Part shown: positions 34,967 through 45,151 of the stretch, one piece after another
Numbering within the stretch: the stretch's first letter is position 1
Layout of the letters: the number at the start of each line of letters is the position of its first letter
Source of the DNA: an uncultured Psychrobacter sp.
GTDB lineage: Bacteria; Pseudomonadota; Gammaproteobacteria; Pseudomonadales; Moraxellaceae
Length of the DNA: 64,000 nt
Direction of reading: 5' to 3'
NCBI RefSeq assembly: GCF_947495825.1
Contig: NZ_CANMAH010000008.1
Span: forward strand, 1-64,000
The notes under the pieces: model-generated
Database searches by the model: none
What the model was told of the DNA's origin: nothing
Seen by the model: only the letters and a program-made list of their open reading frames with translations
Program-made: the position numbers and the translations under genes

Positions 34967-35680
34967 ATGTCTGCTTTATCTGATTTACAAAAGCATTTAA
35001 CGCGCTATTGGGCACTACCTTATCATGAGGATGAGGCATTAGATTCTAAGCTCAAAGACGTACAAGCATGGCAACGGGCACGTATTCAGCGTACTCATTC
35101 AGAGCTATTTGAGCAGCCAAAGAACAAGCCTATGGCGAATTATTTTCTCACACAACTATATGGCGGTGATGAATTCAAGCTATTGGCCAAGCAATTAGAA
35201 CGCATCCTGCCAAAAGCAAAAAAACTTGAGAAACTTGCCAAAGAGTCCGTATTGCAGACTGGCACTATGGCTGTTCAGGCCGCTATCTTGGCCATTGAGC
35301 TAGATATGCATCTGGCGCAGTGGTTAATAGAGCAAGACCTAGCAGTCAATGAAGAAAACATGCTTAAAGCTTATCGCGCGGTCGATGAAGCAGATGAACG
35401 TCGTTTACAGATCAATAATCTAAAAGACGTCTGTTACCGTACTGATAAATATCTCAACTCATTTATGCTGCGTAAGGCTTTTTCTTTTGCTAAAAGTACG
35501 GCATATAGCCGTGGCTATCAGCCTTTATACGATTTTATCGATGCAGGTTTTACCGCGATGAAGCCTCTTAAAAGTGTCAGTGGTTTTATTGAACCATTTT
35601 GCAAGCGTGAGCTGCAGATCATCGATCAAGTTCATAACGCTGATAGTAACGACAATGTAGAAGTATTTGCTGTATCATAG
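34967..35680 (+). CDS. Conserved-looking hypothetical helical protein
   Basis: 237 residues, soluble, predicted mostly alpha-helical, with a charged N-terminus (MSALSDLQKHLTRYWALPYH) and a long helix-rich body (QLERILPKAKKLEKLAKESV, YRAVDEADERRLQINNL). I do not recognise a domain or catalytic motif. AGGA lies nine bases before the ATG. Codon use looks like that of its neighbours, and it sits just before the ubiE operon on the same strand but with an inverted repeat in between. It is probably a genuine lineage-specific gene. Confidence 0.8.
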   Translation: MSALSDLQKHLTRYWALPYHEDEALDSKLKDVQAWQRARIQRTHSELFEQPKNKPMANYFLTQLYGGDEFKLLAKQLERILPKAKKLEKLAKESVLQTGTMAVQAAILAIELDMHLAQWLIEQDLAVNEENMLKAYRAVDEADERRLQINNLKDVCYRTDKYLNSFMLRKAFSFAKSTAYSRGYQPLYDFIDAGFTAMKPLKSVSGFIEPFCKRELQIIDQVHNADSNDNVEVFAVS

Positions 35681-35701
35681 ACCAAAACAGTCGCTAAGTT
35701 G

Positions 35702-35765
35702 AGCATTTTGCGTGCATCATATTGATCAATCACTGTTGGTCGTATAATGCTAGCAAAATGCTTTT
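35702..35765 (+). terminator. Perfect 10-base inverted repeat, possible terminator
   Basis: AGCATTTTGC (35702-35711) and GCAAAATGCT (35753-35762) are exactly complementary and followed by TTT. The loop of 41 bases is long, so it may instead be a regulatory site for ubiE. It lies 22 bases past the hypothetical gene. Confidence 0.4.
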
Positions 35766-35843
35766 ACATTTGGATGAAGAGTAATTATGATTGAATAATT
35801 ATAAAAGCCAAGTAGACACAACAGTAGGCCACAGGAATACTCT

Positions 35844-36959
35844 ATGACCAATGACTTAAAAAACACCAATCACAAGTTCACTAAAAACAGCCATATCCAA
35901 GATAAATTAGTCAAAGATAGTATTGTACATAGTGAAAACATCAGTGCAAAGGCCCAAGCTCGCAAAGACCCTACTACTAATACGTCAAGTCATCGCTCAA
36001 CGGCAAACAGTGCGGGTATTATAAATACCAATAATAGTGACTTTACTCAACTACAAGACTTACCAACAGGAACACCGCAAGGTCAGCAATCCACTATGCC
36101 ATATAATGATAATAAAGTAAGTGACAACTCAGCTCCGTCCGCGAACAATCAAAAACCGCGAGTTGCCTTTAACCAACGTGATGACATCAATAACCCGCAT
36201 ACGCTGGATACGGATGGATCAGAAGAGACTCATTTTGGCTACAAGACTGTCAATAAAGCTGAGAAGCAAGCGCGCGTAGCCGATGTGTTTACCTCAGTTG
36301 CCAAAAAATACGATATCATGAATGATCTAATGTCTTTTGGTATTCATCGTCTTTGGAAGCGCTTTGCTATCAGTCTATCTGGTGTGCGTGCAGGTCAGCA
36401 CGTGTTAGATATCGCAGGTGGTACGGGTGATTTGGCCAAAGTGTTTAGCCGTGAAGTAGGTCGTCATGGTCACGTTGTCTTATCAGATATTAATGCAGCA
36501 ATGCTAGAAGTTGGCCGTGAGCGTTTGATTAACGCTGGCTGTAATAACGTTGACTTTGTCCTTGCCAATGCCGAGACCCTCGCTCCTTTCGAGGATGAAA
36601 GTTTTGACTTATTAACAATTAGCTTTGGTCTGCGCAATGTCACTGATAAAGACGCAGCTCTACGTTCAATGTACCGCGTATTAAAGCCAGGCGGTCGTTT
36701 ATTAATCTTAGAGTTCTCAAAGCCTATTTTTGAGCCACTATCTAAAGCCTATGACTTATACTCTTTTACTGCCTTACCGCTTATGGGCAAGCTTGTAGCA
36801 AACGATTCAGAAAGCTATCAGTACTTAGCAGAGTCGATTCGTATGCATCCTAATCAGCAAACTTTAAAGCAGATGATGGAGCAAGCAGGCTTTGAAAACT
36901 GCGATTATCATAATCTAACAGCTGGTATCGTTGCAGTTCATAGAGGCTTTAAGGCATAA
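35844..36959 (+). CDS. ubiE: Ubiquinone/menaquinone C-methyltransferase UbiE with N-terminal extension
   Basis: An S-adenosylmethionine-dependent methyltransferase of quinone biosynthesis. From about residue 128 (ETHFGYKTV) it matches E. coli Ubi[22 protein letters not shown], the SAM-binding loop DIAGGTGDL (189-197) and [17 protein letters not shown]. The first 120 residues are an Asn/Ser/Thr/Gln-rich, probably disordered extension that normal UbiE (about 250 residues) lacks. AGGA stands eight bases before the first ATG, and the extension has no in-frame start close to the domain, so I keep the long form. ubiJ and ubiB follow. Confidence 0.93.
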   Translation: MTNDLKNTNHKFTKNSHIQDKLVKDSIVHSENISAKAQARKDPTTNTSSHRSTANSAGIINTNNSDFTQLQDLPTGTPQGQQSTMPYNDNKVSDNSAPSANNQKPRVAFNQRDDINNPHTLDTDGSEETHFGYKTVNKAEKQARVADVFTSVAKKYDIMNDLMSFGIHRLWKRFAISLSGVRAGQHVLDIAGGTGDLAKVFSREVGRHGHVVLSDINAAMLEVGRERLINAGCNNVDFVLANAETLAPFEDESFDLLTISFGLRNVTDKDAALRSMYRVLKPGGRLLILEFSKPIFEPLSKAYDLYSFTALPLMGKLVANDSESYQYLAESIRMHPNQQTLKQMMEQAGFENCDYHNLTAGIVAVHRGFKA

Positions 36960-37047
36960 CGCTGATTGCTCAACAATCTCTAACACTCAAAGCAGTGTTG
37001 ACAACGCTACAGCATGACCATAATTATTTTTGATATGTGAGAGTATT

Positions 37048-37755
37048 ATGCTAACGGTATTACTTTTGGCAAGTGCCGAAAAACTCATCAATATGGCTAT
37101 CGCTAGTGATGATATCACTAAAGCTGGCCTTACACCGCTTGCTGGTAAAGTACTGCGGTTAAATATGGTCATGCCTAAGATACAGGTAGATATCTTATTT
37201 AATCATGAGCATCTGCGTTTTGAGCCTATTACCGCCAATAGCGTGTTTGAGCCACGTGGGCAAAGCTTTGGCCGAGATGCTGATGAGCGCCAACAGGCAA
37301 ATATCAACATGGGACGTATTGGCCATAGCCGTCCAGATTGCACTATTAATGTCGAAAACCCCGCTGAGCTATTAAACTTGATACGCGGCGCTGAAGGCAA
37401 TCTACCGATTGACGGTGATTACAAAGTCTTAATGCAGCTCAAACAGCTGGTCGCTGGCTTTGATCCTGATATTGCAGGTCAGCTCGAACCTTTCATCGGT
37501 AAGCCCATGGCAAGTCAGTTGCAACTATTGATATCTCAGCTCAAAGGCAGCTTTCGCCACACGGCCAAACGTACTTTTGATGATGTGAGTGATTGGGCCA
37601 ACGACGTGACAGGCAACAGCCCACCTGATCCTATCGAAAAAGCAGAAGCAGACAGTCTCAAGCAACAAATTCTTAAGCTGCGTGCGGATATCGAGCGTGA
37701 AGAGGCACGGTTGGCCGCTATCAAAGCTGAGCAAGCACGCTTAACCAATAGATAG
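37048..37755 (+). CDS. ubiJ: Ubiquinone biosynthesis accessory factor UbiJ
   Basis: About 235 residues. Position between ubiE and ubiB, the N-terminal SCP2-like lipid-binding fold and the C-terminal coiled coil (DSLKQQILKLRADIEREEARL) identify UbiJ, which binds hydrophobic quinone intermediates in the soluble Ubi complex. The ATG at 37048 with GAGAG upstream is preferred to an in-frame TTG at 37030. The sequence is only weakly conserved in this family, so context carries much of the call. Confidence 0.85.
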   Translation: MLTVLLLASAEKLINMAIASDDITKAGLTPLAGKVLRLNMVMPKIQVDILFNHEHLRFEPITANSVFEPRGQSFGRDADERQQANINMGRIGHSRPDCTINVENPAELLNLIRGAEGNLPIDGDYKVLMQLKQLVAGFDPDIAGQLEPFIGKPMASQLQLLISQLKGSFRHTAKRTFDDVSDWANDVTGNSPPDPIEKAEADSLKQQILKLRADIEREEARLAAIKAEQARLTNR

Positions 37756-37841
37756 ATATAGCTTATCTTGTCTTATTCATCTTATCAGCATTCTTATCTA
37801 GACTGTTTGTTCCAAGTAACTACTTAGAGTAACTACTGCCC

Positions 37842-39503
37842 ATGCTATTATCCCATCGCGCCCGTCTACTTGAACTTTGGCGTATTGCTGCAAGCTACCG
37901 TATTGATACTCACTTTACAGCTGAGGAGTCGCCACAGCTGCAGCCGATTTTACGTTTGATTCGGATGCACCCAGCTGCTTGGGGCAAAAAACATCAGCCA
38001 AATGCGATTAAATATGCGCTAGAAGATATGGGTACGCTGTTTTTAAAGCTTGGTCAGCTACTCTCTACCCGTCGTGATTTAGTGCCACCTGAAATTATTG
38101 AACAACTCGTTCAGTTACAAGATAAGGTAAAACCTTTTGACCCTGATGTCGTCATCGCTCAAATTCAAGATCCAAGGTATGGTCTCGGTCAGTCTATTGA
38201 GACGCTATTTGTACGCTTTGATGTCAAACCGTTAGCCGCAGCTTCCATAGCTCAAGTACATACCGCAGCATTGAGAGACGGTCGTGAAGTCGTTGTAAAA
38301 GTCGTGCGTCCTAATATCCGCACGACTATCATTGCAGATTTTGAGCTATTACGTGAGCTTGCCAGTTGGGCATCAGCACGGATTGAAGCGGCACGTGCAA
38401 TACATATTATTGATATCGTTGAGGACTATCGGCAAGTCATGCTCAATGAGCTGGATTTGACTTTAGAGGCGGATAACACTACCCAAATGCGTAACAACTT
38501 TTTGGGTTCAGCAATGATGTATGTGCCTGAAGTTTACGACGCAGCCAAAAACGTTATGGTGATGGAACGCATCCAAGGCGTACCGATCTCACAAACTCAT
38601 GTGTTTGATCAGTTAGGCTATGACCGAGCAACACTCGCTGAAAAAGGGTTGACGATATTTTTTACCCAAGTCTTTCGAGATAATTTTTTTCATGCCGATA
38701 TGCATCCGGGCAATGTCTTTGTAGAGACCCCACCAGTCAAAACATTGGGACACGATGTCCAAGCAGTCGATCTTGGTCATGAACCGCGTTATATTGGTCT
38801 TGATTGCGCTATTATGGGCACTTTATCAAAAGACGATCAATTGATTGTAGCGCGTATGCTATTGGCCGTCATGAATAACAACTTTACCGCTATGGTCGAT
38901 ATCGTCAGCCGTGCTGGCTGGATTCCACCAAATACAGACAAGCATGCCTTGATGCGTGACATGAAGCGCACCGTCGGCCCAATGCTACAAAAGTCTATCA
39001 ATGAGATTGATTTTGCTGGCGTTTTGATGCAGATTTTAGATATAGCCCGTCGCCATCATATGAGCATTCCACCGCAACTCATGCTTTTACTAAAAACTTT
39101 GGTGCATGTTGAAGGCCTTGGCCGTGACCTGTATCCAGATTTGGATATTTGGTCATTGGCCAAGCCGATCTTAAGTAGCTGGGTTAAAGAGCAGCTCGAC
39201 CCAATGCGTAACTTCCAACAGATACGCGCGCAGCTACCAGAGATTTTATTGTCCAGTACTGATATTCCAAAACTACTAGATCAAGGTCTACAAAGCCTGG
39301 CTTCACAAGGGTCGCGTCAAGACAGTCAGTTGCGTGAGATTCAGCAAATACGTGCCGACATGCTCAATGACCGACGCCGTGACTGGTTAGCATTAGCAGG
39401 ATTTGGCCTATTTATCGCCATTGCTACACAAGTAGTCGGCTGGCTATCACCTGTGTTTTACATTTTAGCGATGTTAGCAGTTGTTTGGCGTATCTTAGCT
39501 TAA
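37842..39503 (+). CDS. ubiB: Ubiquinone biosynthesis atypical kinase/ATPase UbiB
   Basis: A 553-residue UbiB/ADCK-family protein needed for ubiquinone synthesis. It has the KxGQ motif (KLGQ, 69-72), the Ala-rich loop AAASIAQVH (132-140) that replaces the glycine-rich loop, the catalytic DMHPGNVFV and, at the C-terminus, a hydrophobic membrane anchor (LALAGFGLFIAIATQVVGWL). It comes 86 bases after ubiJ in the same operon. The length is as in E. coli (546). Confidence 0.95.
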   Translation: MLLSHRARLLELWRIAASYRIDTHFTAEESPQLQPILRLIRMHPAAWGKKHQPNAIKYALEDMGTLFLKLGQLLSTRRDLVPPEIIEQLVQLQDKVKPFDPDVVIAQIQDPRYGLGQSIETLFVRFDVKPLAAASIAQVHTAALRDGREVVVKVVRPNIRTTIIADFELLRELASWASARIEAARAIHIIDIVEDYRQVMLNELDLTLEADNTTQMRNNFLGSAMMYVPEVYDAAKNVMVMERIQGVPISQTHVFDQLGYDRATLAEKGLTIFFTQVFRDNFFHADMHPGNVFVETPPVKTLGHDVQAVDLGHEPRYIGLDCAIMGTLSKDDQLIVARMLLAVMNNNFTAMVDIVSRAGWIPPNTDKHALMRDMKRTVGPMLQKSINEIDFAGVLMQILDIARRHHMSIPPQLMLLLKTLVHVEGLGRDLYPDLDIWSLAKPILSSWVKEQLDPMRNFQQIRAQLPEILLSSTDIPKLLDQGLQSLASQGSRQDSQLREIQQIRADMLNDRRRDWLALAGFGLFIAIATQVVGWLSPVFYILAMLAVVWRILA

Positions 39504-39532
39504 AGCTACCGCTTCACTGACAAGGATAAGTT

Positions 39533-40975
39533 ATGATCAGCTCTCAAGTTAATACCACACCTACTAAACCGGACTATAGTGCCGCTATTAGTGAGCTACA
39601 AGCTCAGTTTGGCGAGCAGCTCAGTGTCAATCCGACGGTCCGTGAACAACATGGCCATACAATGACGTGGCTTGCCAACCAGCCACCAGATGCCGTGCTG
39701 ACAGCGCAAGATAAGCATGACGTTGCTAAAGCGGTCGCGATTTGCAACCAACATAAAATGCCAGTGATTGCCTTTGGTATTGGCTCATCGCTTGAGGGTC
39801 AGCTAAACGCCCCTTATGGCGGGCTCTCAATCGATATGCATGCGCTAGATGCTATCTTGCAAGTCAATAACGAAGATTTAACAGTGACTGTACAGCCTGG
39901 CGTCACACGTGAACAGCTGAATCATTATTTACGTGATACAGGTTTATTTTTTCCGATAGACCCAGGTGCCAATGCCAGCATTGGCGGTATGGTTGCAACC
40001 CGCGCTTCAGGTACTAATGCAGTACGCTATGGCACGATGAAAGATGTGGTGCTAGCGCTTGAAGTTGTGACAGCGAATGGAGAGATCGTTCGAACTGGTA
40101 CGCGTGCTAAAAAAACGGCCGCAGGTTATGACTTAACACGCCTAATGATAGGCTCTGAAGGTACGCTTGGTATCGTCACTGAAATCACGCTCAAACTGTT
40201 TGGACTTAGTGAGTGTATCGGTAGTGGGCTTTGTCATTTTCCAACGATTGAAGATGCCTGTCAGGCCGTGATGCTTACCATTCAAATGTGCTTACCTATC
40301 GCTCGAATCGAATTGCTTGATGCTTTGCAGGTAAAAGCCTGCAACCAATACGCAAACCTTGACCTGCTTGAGACCCCTACATTATTTGTAGAGTTTCATG
40401 GTACTGAAGCAGGCGTACGCGAACAAGCACAAACTTTTAACGATATTATCGAAGAGTTCGGTGGTACTGACTTTGTTTGGGACACCAATGAAGCTGAACG
40501 CAAACGCCTATGGCAAGCGCGTCACAATGCTTATCACGCCAGCTCAGCCCTGCGGCCAGAAGCAAAAGCGTTATCGACTGATGCCTGTGTGCCTATTTCA
40601 CGCTTAGCTGAATGTGTCAGCGCCACTGCAAAAGACATTGCAGACGCTGGAATGATAGGCCCTATGGTCGGTCATGTTGGCGATGGTAATTTTCATGTTT
40701 TATTGTTGATTGATACCGATGATCCAGTAGAGACTGCCAAAGCTGAAGAAATCATCGGACGTTTGGCTATACGTGCTATCGAAATGGATGGCACTTGTAC
40801 AGGTGAACACGGTATCGGTCAAGGTAAGCAAAAATATATGGATCAAGAACATGGCAACGCCATACCGCTTATGCAAGCCATTAAGTCCGCTCTTGATCCA
40901 AACAATATCCTAAACCCTGGTAAGATTTGGCCTCAGCCTTTAGTAGTAGAACCACCTCAAGCAGTAGAAGTATAA
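39533..40975 (+). CDS. FAD-linked D-2-hydroxyacid (D-lactate) dehydrogenase
   Basis: 480 residues of the GlcD/D-lactate dehydrogenase (cytochrome) type. The PCMH FAD-binding domain is marked by GIGSSLEGQLNAPYGG, PGANASIGGMVATRASGTN and MIGSEGTLGIVTEITLKL. The C-terminal catalytic part has HVGDGNFHVL and the end block TGEHGIGQGK with ALDPNNILNPGKI. Such enzymes oxidise D-lactate or related acids and pass electrons to the respiratory chain, which fits its place right after the ubiquinone operon (29 bases). AAGGATAAGTT precedes the ATG. Substrate is not proven. Confidence 0.88.
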   Translation: MISSQVNTTPTKPDYSAAISELQAQFGEQLSVNPTVREQHGHTMTWLANQPPDAVLTAQDKHDVAKAVAICNQHKMPVIAFGIGSSLEGQLNAPYGGLSIDMHALDAILQVNNEDLTVTVQPGVTREQLNHYLRDTGLFFPIDPGANASIGGMVATRASGTNAVRYGTMKDVVLALEVVTANGEIVRTGTRAKKTAAGYDLTRLMIGSEGTLGIVTEITLKLFGLSECIGSGLCHFPTIEDACQAVMLTIQMCLPIARIELLDALQVKACNQYANLDLLETPTLFVEFHGTEAGVREQAQTFNDIIEEFGGTDFVWDTNEAERKRLWQARHNAYHASSALRPEAKALSTDACVPISRLAECVSATAKDIADAGMIGPMVGHVGDGNFHVLLLIDTDDPVETAKAEEIIGRLAIRAIEMDGTCTGEHGIGQGKQKYMDQEHGNAIPLMQAIKSALDPNNILNPGKIWPQPLVVEPPQAVEV

Positions 40976-40988
40976 AATAAGCCTGCAC

Positions 40989-41032
40989 AAAAAAATGCGC
41001 CTACTTTACATCTATAAAGTAGGCGCATTTTT
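40989..41032. terminator. Bidirectional intrinsic terminator
   Basis: AAAAATGCGCCTACTTTA (40991-41008) and its exact complement at 41015-41032 form an 18-pair stem between the convergent dehydrogenase and ruvB genes. Confidence 0.92.
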
Positions 41033-41054
41033 CATTCAAGCGGTCAAATCATCT

Positions 41055-42050
41055 TTATTGTATCTGATCAATTGCCACTTGAGTTAATATCCGGCCACGA
41101 GCGGTACGCAATACATAACCTTGCTGAATCAAATAGGGTTCAATTACATCTTCAAGTGTGCCACGATCTTCTGCCATGGCAGCTGCCACTGCTTCCACGC
41201 CAGCTGGACCACCATCAAAACGTTCATGTAAGATTTCAATATAACGCCTATCAAGATGATCTAGACCACGCCGATCGACTGCTAGCATATCTAGCGCGCT
41301 AGCAGCAATAACACCGTTGATACTACCATCCCCTCTTACTTCAGCATAATCACGTACTCGTCGTAACAGGCGATTAGCAATCCTTGGCGTACCCCGGGCA
41401 CGGCGTGCAATCTCAATAGCACCGTCTTCACTCATTGACACACGCATTAAGCGCGCCGCGCGGCTCACAATAGTCGTCAAATCAGCAATATTATAAAACT
41501 CGAGGCGCTGGACGATACCGAAGCGATCACGCAATGGTGAGGTCAAAAGCCCTGCTCGCGTCGTCGCTGCGACCAAAGTAAAGGGCGGCAAATCAAGCTT
41601 GATAGAGCGCGCTGCAGGGCCCTCGCCAATCATAATATCAAGCTGAAAGTCTTCCATTGCTGGATATAATATTTCTTCAATGACTGAGCTTAAACGGTGA
41701 ATTTCATCGATAAATAGTACATCACCAGCCTCTAAGTTGGTTAGCATAGCGGCCAAATCACCTGGACGCTCAAGCACAGGTCCTGATGTCGAGCGCAGAT
41801 TACCACCCATTTCACGAGCAATAATATTAGCAAGCGTCGTCTTACCCAGACCAGGCGGACCAAAAATTAGAGTATGATCCAGTGCCTCATCACGACCTCG
41901 TGCGGCGCCAATAAAGACTTCCATCTGTTCACGCACGACTGGCTGACCGATATATTCAGACAGAAGCGAAGGGCGAATGTTGCTATCAGGAGCATCATCT
42001 CCCCCTTCTAGCGGATTAATTAAGCGGTCTTGCATCATAGGTTCTATCAT
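41055..42050 (-). CDS. ruvB: Holliday junction branch-migration ATPase RuvB
   Basis: A 331-residue AAA+ motor. Walker A is GPPGLGKT (64-71), Walker B is DEIH (115-118), sensor 1 is AATTRAG and the arginine finger region is LRDRFG. The C-terminal winged helix ends with TARGRILT. It acts as a hexamer with RuvA on Holliday junctions. ruvA lies 155 bases upstream on the same strand. Here ruvC is not in the operon; it is 16.5 kb away at 58619. The ribosome binding site is weak. Confidence 0.97.
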   Translation of the reverse strand: MIEPMMQDRLINPLEGGDDAPDSNIRPSLLSEYIGQPVVREQMEVFIGAARGRDEALDHTLIFGPPGLGKTTLANIIAREMGGNLRSTSGPVLERPGDLAAMLTNLEAGDVLFIDEIHRLSSVIEEILYPAMEDFQLDIMIGEGPAARSIKLDLPPFTLVAATTRAGLLTSPLRDRFGIVQRLEFYNIADLTTIVSRAARLMRVSMSEDGAIEIARRARGTPRIANRLLRRVRDYAEVRGDGSINGVIAASALDMLAVDRRGLDHLDRRYIEILHERFDGGPAGVEAVAAAMAEDRGTLEDVIEPYLIQQGYVLRTARGRILTQVAIDQIQ

Positions 42051-42146
42051 TATATTAAGAAGATAAACAATGTAAAGGTAACAAACAGCATAACTAAACC
42101 TAGCGAATAAGTCATGTAAAACGTTTTAAAGTACGTATTAAAACGA

Positions 42147-42171
42147 AAATAAGCGACAATTAGTGTCGCTT
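42147..42171 (-). terminator. Possible weak terminator between ruvA and ruvB
   Basis: AAGCGACA and TGTCGCTT form a short perfect stem followed on the minus strand by ATTTTCGTTTT. It lies between the two ruv genes and may attenuate ruvB or mark separate units. Confidence 0.4.
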
Positions 42172-42205
42172 ATCTATAGGTAGCTGTATATCTAGGATGA
42201 GCAGT

Positions 42206-42826
42206 CTAAAAGCCAGATAACTTCTGCAAGGTAGCTTTTAACAAGCTTTGCGTATCAGCAAAGACATCACCGTTACTTTTGGCAGCCTTAATCGCCTGCT
42301 GAGCTTCTTTTTCTTTATAACCCAAGCTAATCAGTGCGCCTTCCACCTCAGCGATGATGCTTCCTTCATGCGTTACCGTCACAGGCTGAATGTCAGACTC
42401 TAAATGACTATCATCGACTTCGATGTTTTTGAGCTTATCTTTAAGCTCAATTAATAAGCGCTGTGCTGTTTTTTTGCCGATACCTGGTATACGAGTAAGC
42501 GCAGTTTCTGAATCCTGCGCAACATGCATCTTTAGCTCAGCTGCTGACATAGCAGACAGCATTGCGAGTGCCATTTTGGCCCCAACCCCATTAATCTTGA
42601 TAAGCTGACGAAAGACATCACGCTCTTTTCGGTCTATAAAGCCATATAACAGCTGTGCATCCTCTCGTACATGAAAGTGCGTCCAAATGCTCGCTTGCTG
42701 CTCCAATTGTAACTGACAAAATGAGGGTAATGGCAGCTCGATATCATAGCCCACACCAGACGATGTCATAATACAAGCTGTTGGCGCCATTAAATATCGT
42801 ACTTGTCCAGTAATCAGTCCAATCAT
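42206..42826 (-). CDS. ruvA: Holliday junction-binding protein RuvA
   Basis: A 206-residue protein. The N-terminal OB fold starts MIGLITGQV, the middle has two helix-hairpin-helix motifs (LIKINGVGAKMAL and LTRIPGIGKKTAQRLLIEL), and the C-terminal domain III (ISLGYKEKEAQQAIKAAK) binds RuvB. AGGTG precedes the ATG. Length is normal. Confidence 0.97.
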   Translation of the reverse strand: MIGLITGQVRYLMAPTACIMTSSGVGYDIELPLPSFCQLQLEQQASIWTHFHVREDAQLLYGFIDRKERDVFRQLIKINGVGAKMALAMLSAMSAAELKMHVAQDSETALTRIPGIGKKTAQRLLIELKDKLKNIEVDDSHLESDIQPVTVTHEGSIIAEVEGALISLGYKEKEAQQAIKAAKSNGDVFADTQSLLKATLQKLSGF

Positions 42827-42941
42827 AGTAGCTCACCTGTCATAAACACTTGTATAAGAAATTTTTTTATAAGGAGCATTAGTATACATACAACTACTGC
42901 CCCTTAAGCAAGCCCTAAACCAAACTTTTTAATAAGTTGGC

Positions 42942-43979
42942 TTATTGGTAAAAATCAACCATACCTTCAAGGCTAATCGGACGGATTTTATGCGCTTGAC
43001 CAGCAGAACCAAAGGCTTCAAAGCGGTTGCTGCAGATATCTGACATTGCAACCATAGAAGCTTTAAAATATTTACGTGGATCAAACTCACTTGGGTTTTC
43101 TACCAGAAACTGACGGATAGCACCTGTCGACGCTAGACGTAAGTCAGTATCGATATTTACCTTACGCACACCATGCTTAATGGCTTCTACAATCTGCTCA
43201 ACTGGCACGCCATAAGTTTCACCGATATCACCACCGTTTTCGTTGATGACTTTTAACCATTCTTGCGGTACTGATGAAGAGCCATGCATGACAAGGTGAG
43301 TATTGGGTATACGTGCATGAATCTCTTTCACGCGCTCAATAGATAAAATATCGCCTGTGGGTGGACGCGTAAATTTATAAGCACCATGACTGGTACCAAT
43401 TGCAATCGCTAGTGCATCAACATTGGTATCTTTGACAAACTGTTCAGCTTCGTCCGCACTGGTCAACAGCTGCTCATGATCAAGAACGCCTTCTGCACCT
43501 GAGCCGTCTTCTTCGCCTGCCATACCAGTCTCAAGACTGCCTAGGCAACCAATCTCACCTTCTACAGAGACACCGCAAGCATGAGCAAGCTTGACGACTT
43601 CACGCGTCACGCTCGCATTGTAGTCATAATCCATCGGTGTTTTACCATCTTCACCCAACGATCCATCCATCATCACTGAAGAAAACCCAAGCTGAATTGA
43701 GCGTTGGCAGATGGCTGGTGACATACCATGGTCTTGATGCATAACGACTGGGATATGAGGCCATTCTTCGATAGCAGCGATAATCAGATGACGCAAAAAC
43801 GCCGAGCCTGCATATTTACGAGCGCCCGCACTGGCTTGTACGATGACAGGCGAGTCACAAGCATCGGCAGCCATCATAATCGCTCGCATCTGCTCCAAAT
43901 TATTTACGTTAAATGCAGGCACACCGTAGTTATGCTCAGCGGCATGATCTAAAAGTTGACGTAAGGAGATTAAGGCCAT
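42942..43979 (-). CDS. fba: Class II fructose-bisphosphate aldolase
   Basis: A 345-residue zinc-dependent aldolase of the Calvin-cycle-like subtype of glycolysis/gluconeogenesis. Zinc and catalytic residues are in [11 protein letters not shown] (His81, Asp83, His84). [13 protein letters not shown] and [11 protein letters not shown] are subtype blocks, and [13 protein letters not shown] holds the phosphate site. It is cytoplasmic. pgk and gpmI are elsewhere in the window, so glycolytic genes are near each other but not in one operon. Confidence 0.95.
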   Translation of the reverse strand: MALISLRQLLDHAAEHNYGVPAFNVNNLEQMRAIMMAADACDSPVIVQASAGARKYAGSAFLRHLIIAAIEEWPHIPVVMHQDHGMSPAICQRSIQLGFSSVMMDGSLGEDGKTPMDYDYNASVTREVVKLAHACGVSVEGEIGCLGSLETGMAGEEDGSGAEGVLDHEQLLTSADEAEQFVKDTNVDALAIAIGTSHGAYKFTRPPTGDILSIERVKEIHARIPNTHLVMHGSSSVPQEWLKVINENGGDIGETYGVPVEQIVEAIKHGVRKVNIDTDLRLASTGAIRQFLVENPSEFDPRKYFKASMVAMSDICSNRFEAFGSAGQAHKIRPISLEGMVDFYQ

Positions 43980-44440
43980 AAAACGCTCTCTGATTGATTT
44001 TGAAATAATAACGTTGTTAAAAACGTAGAAACATCATGCACTTAGCATAAGGGTATACTACAAAATAGAGTAAGTCTAAAAAAGTTGGTTCAACCTAATG
44101 GTTACTCAGCGTTAAACGCAGACTGTAACCATAAACAATAATCACGTTGTTTACTTACCCAAATTATAGCGGGGTGATTATAGCAAAAATTCCCTCTGCC
44201 TCGTAGCAGTTGCATCAGTATTTATTTATCTAGCCAGTTTTCCAAGTAACAATCATCAAGTTACTGGCATCTACGCCAATCTAGCTTTCATCATTCATGT
44301 CAAATAGCAGACACAAAAAAAGCCCTGATTACTATCAAGGCTTATTTAAATTTTTTAGGGCTTATAGAGTAAGTATCCGTCTATTAATTATAACTTAGTA
44401 ATACATCTCTTATTAATCAATAAACTGACTATTTACCTGC
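43980..44440. other. Intergenic region upstream of fba
   Basis: About 460 bases. A nested palindrome stands at 44098-44132: outer arms ATGGTTAC and GTAACCAT enclose GCGTT-A-AACGC. It lies about 120 bases before the fba start and has no T run, so it is more likely a regulatory site than a terminator. The lipoprotein terminator is at 44315-44345. Confidence 0.5.
44315..44345 (-). terminator. Intrinsic terminator of the lipoprotein gene
   Basis: On the minus strand AAGCCTTGAT pairs with ATCAGGGCTT, followed by seven T. It lies about 95 bases beyond the lipoprotein stop codon. Confidence 0.8.
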
Positions 44441-44827
44441 TTAGTATTGTTGCTCAGCTTCAACTTCAACTTCGTTTGCACCCTCAGCAACAGCGTCAGC
44501 ACCTTCAGACACCGCTACAGCAGTACCTTCAACGACTTCGTTTGTGCCTTCAGCAATAGCATCACCAGTGTTTTCTAGTGCATTGGTAGCAGCGGCACCA
44601 GCTGTTTCAGCACCCTCAGCGACTTCCGTACCAGCTTCTTGCGCAGCTACTTCAGCTTCTTGGGCAGCAGCTTCAGTTTCATTAGCAGCTTCTTCTGCAT
44701 TGACAGCGATGTCATCACCAGCAGATTCAACCGCCGCTTCTGTTTGCTCTTCAGTTTGTTGGCTACACGCAGTGACTGCAAACGTACCAGCAAGAACACT
44801 AGCAAGTAACAAATGACGTTTTAACAT
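44441..44827 (-). CDS. Small Ala/Glu-rich lipoprotein
   Basis: 128 residues with a lipoprotein signal peptide: MLKRHLLLASVLAGTFAVTAC, lipidation cysteine at residue 21. The mature part is almost only Ala, Glu, Gly, Thr and Val with heptad-like repeats (EAAAQEAEVAAQEAGTEVAE, EGTNEVVEG, EGANEVEVE) that should form a long acidic helix, loosely like Lpp or other envelope spacers. GAGGGG precedes the ATG at 44827; the longer frame to 44902 has no such site. Function unknown. Confidence 0.85.
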   Translation of the reverse strand: MLKRHLLLASVLAGTFAVTACSQQTEEQTEAAVESAGDDIAVNAEEAANETEAAAQEAEVAAQEAGTEVAEGAETAGAAATNALENTGDAIAEGTNEVVEGTAVAVSEGADAVAEGANEVEVEAEQQY

Positions 44828-45151
44828 AATAAACCCCTCATAAATAATGCATGTCAAAATACATGGTGGCGCTATTTTATAGGTAGCAAATAACACATGC
44901 AATAATAATTTTCAGTATATTAACAAATAATAACTGCTTAATAATAATCCTCAATTATCAACTTTATATACTTATTATTGTCGTCAAAGCATGATCGCAG
45001 TTGATAATATCCATATAGACTACCTTAAATGTTAAATCCTATTTGTACGTGTAGTGTTACTACTAGCGTGACTTATAGTAATATTTGGTAATTATATAGC
45101 AATAATACTGTTACCTTTTATATTGGTTTTAGGGCCGTCTGTCTTAAATAA
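44828..45151. other. Intergenic region between the lipoprotein gene and pgk
   Basis: About 325 very AT-rich bases. It holds the ribosome binding site and presumed promoter of the lipoprotein gene and the 3' end region of pgk. No terminator hairpin or gene was recognised. Confidence 0.5.
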
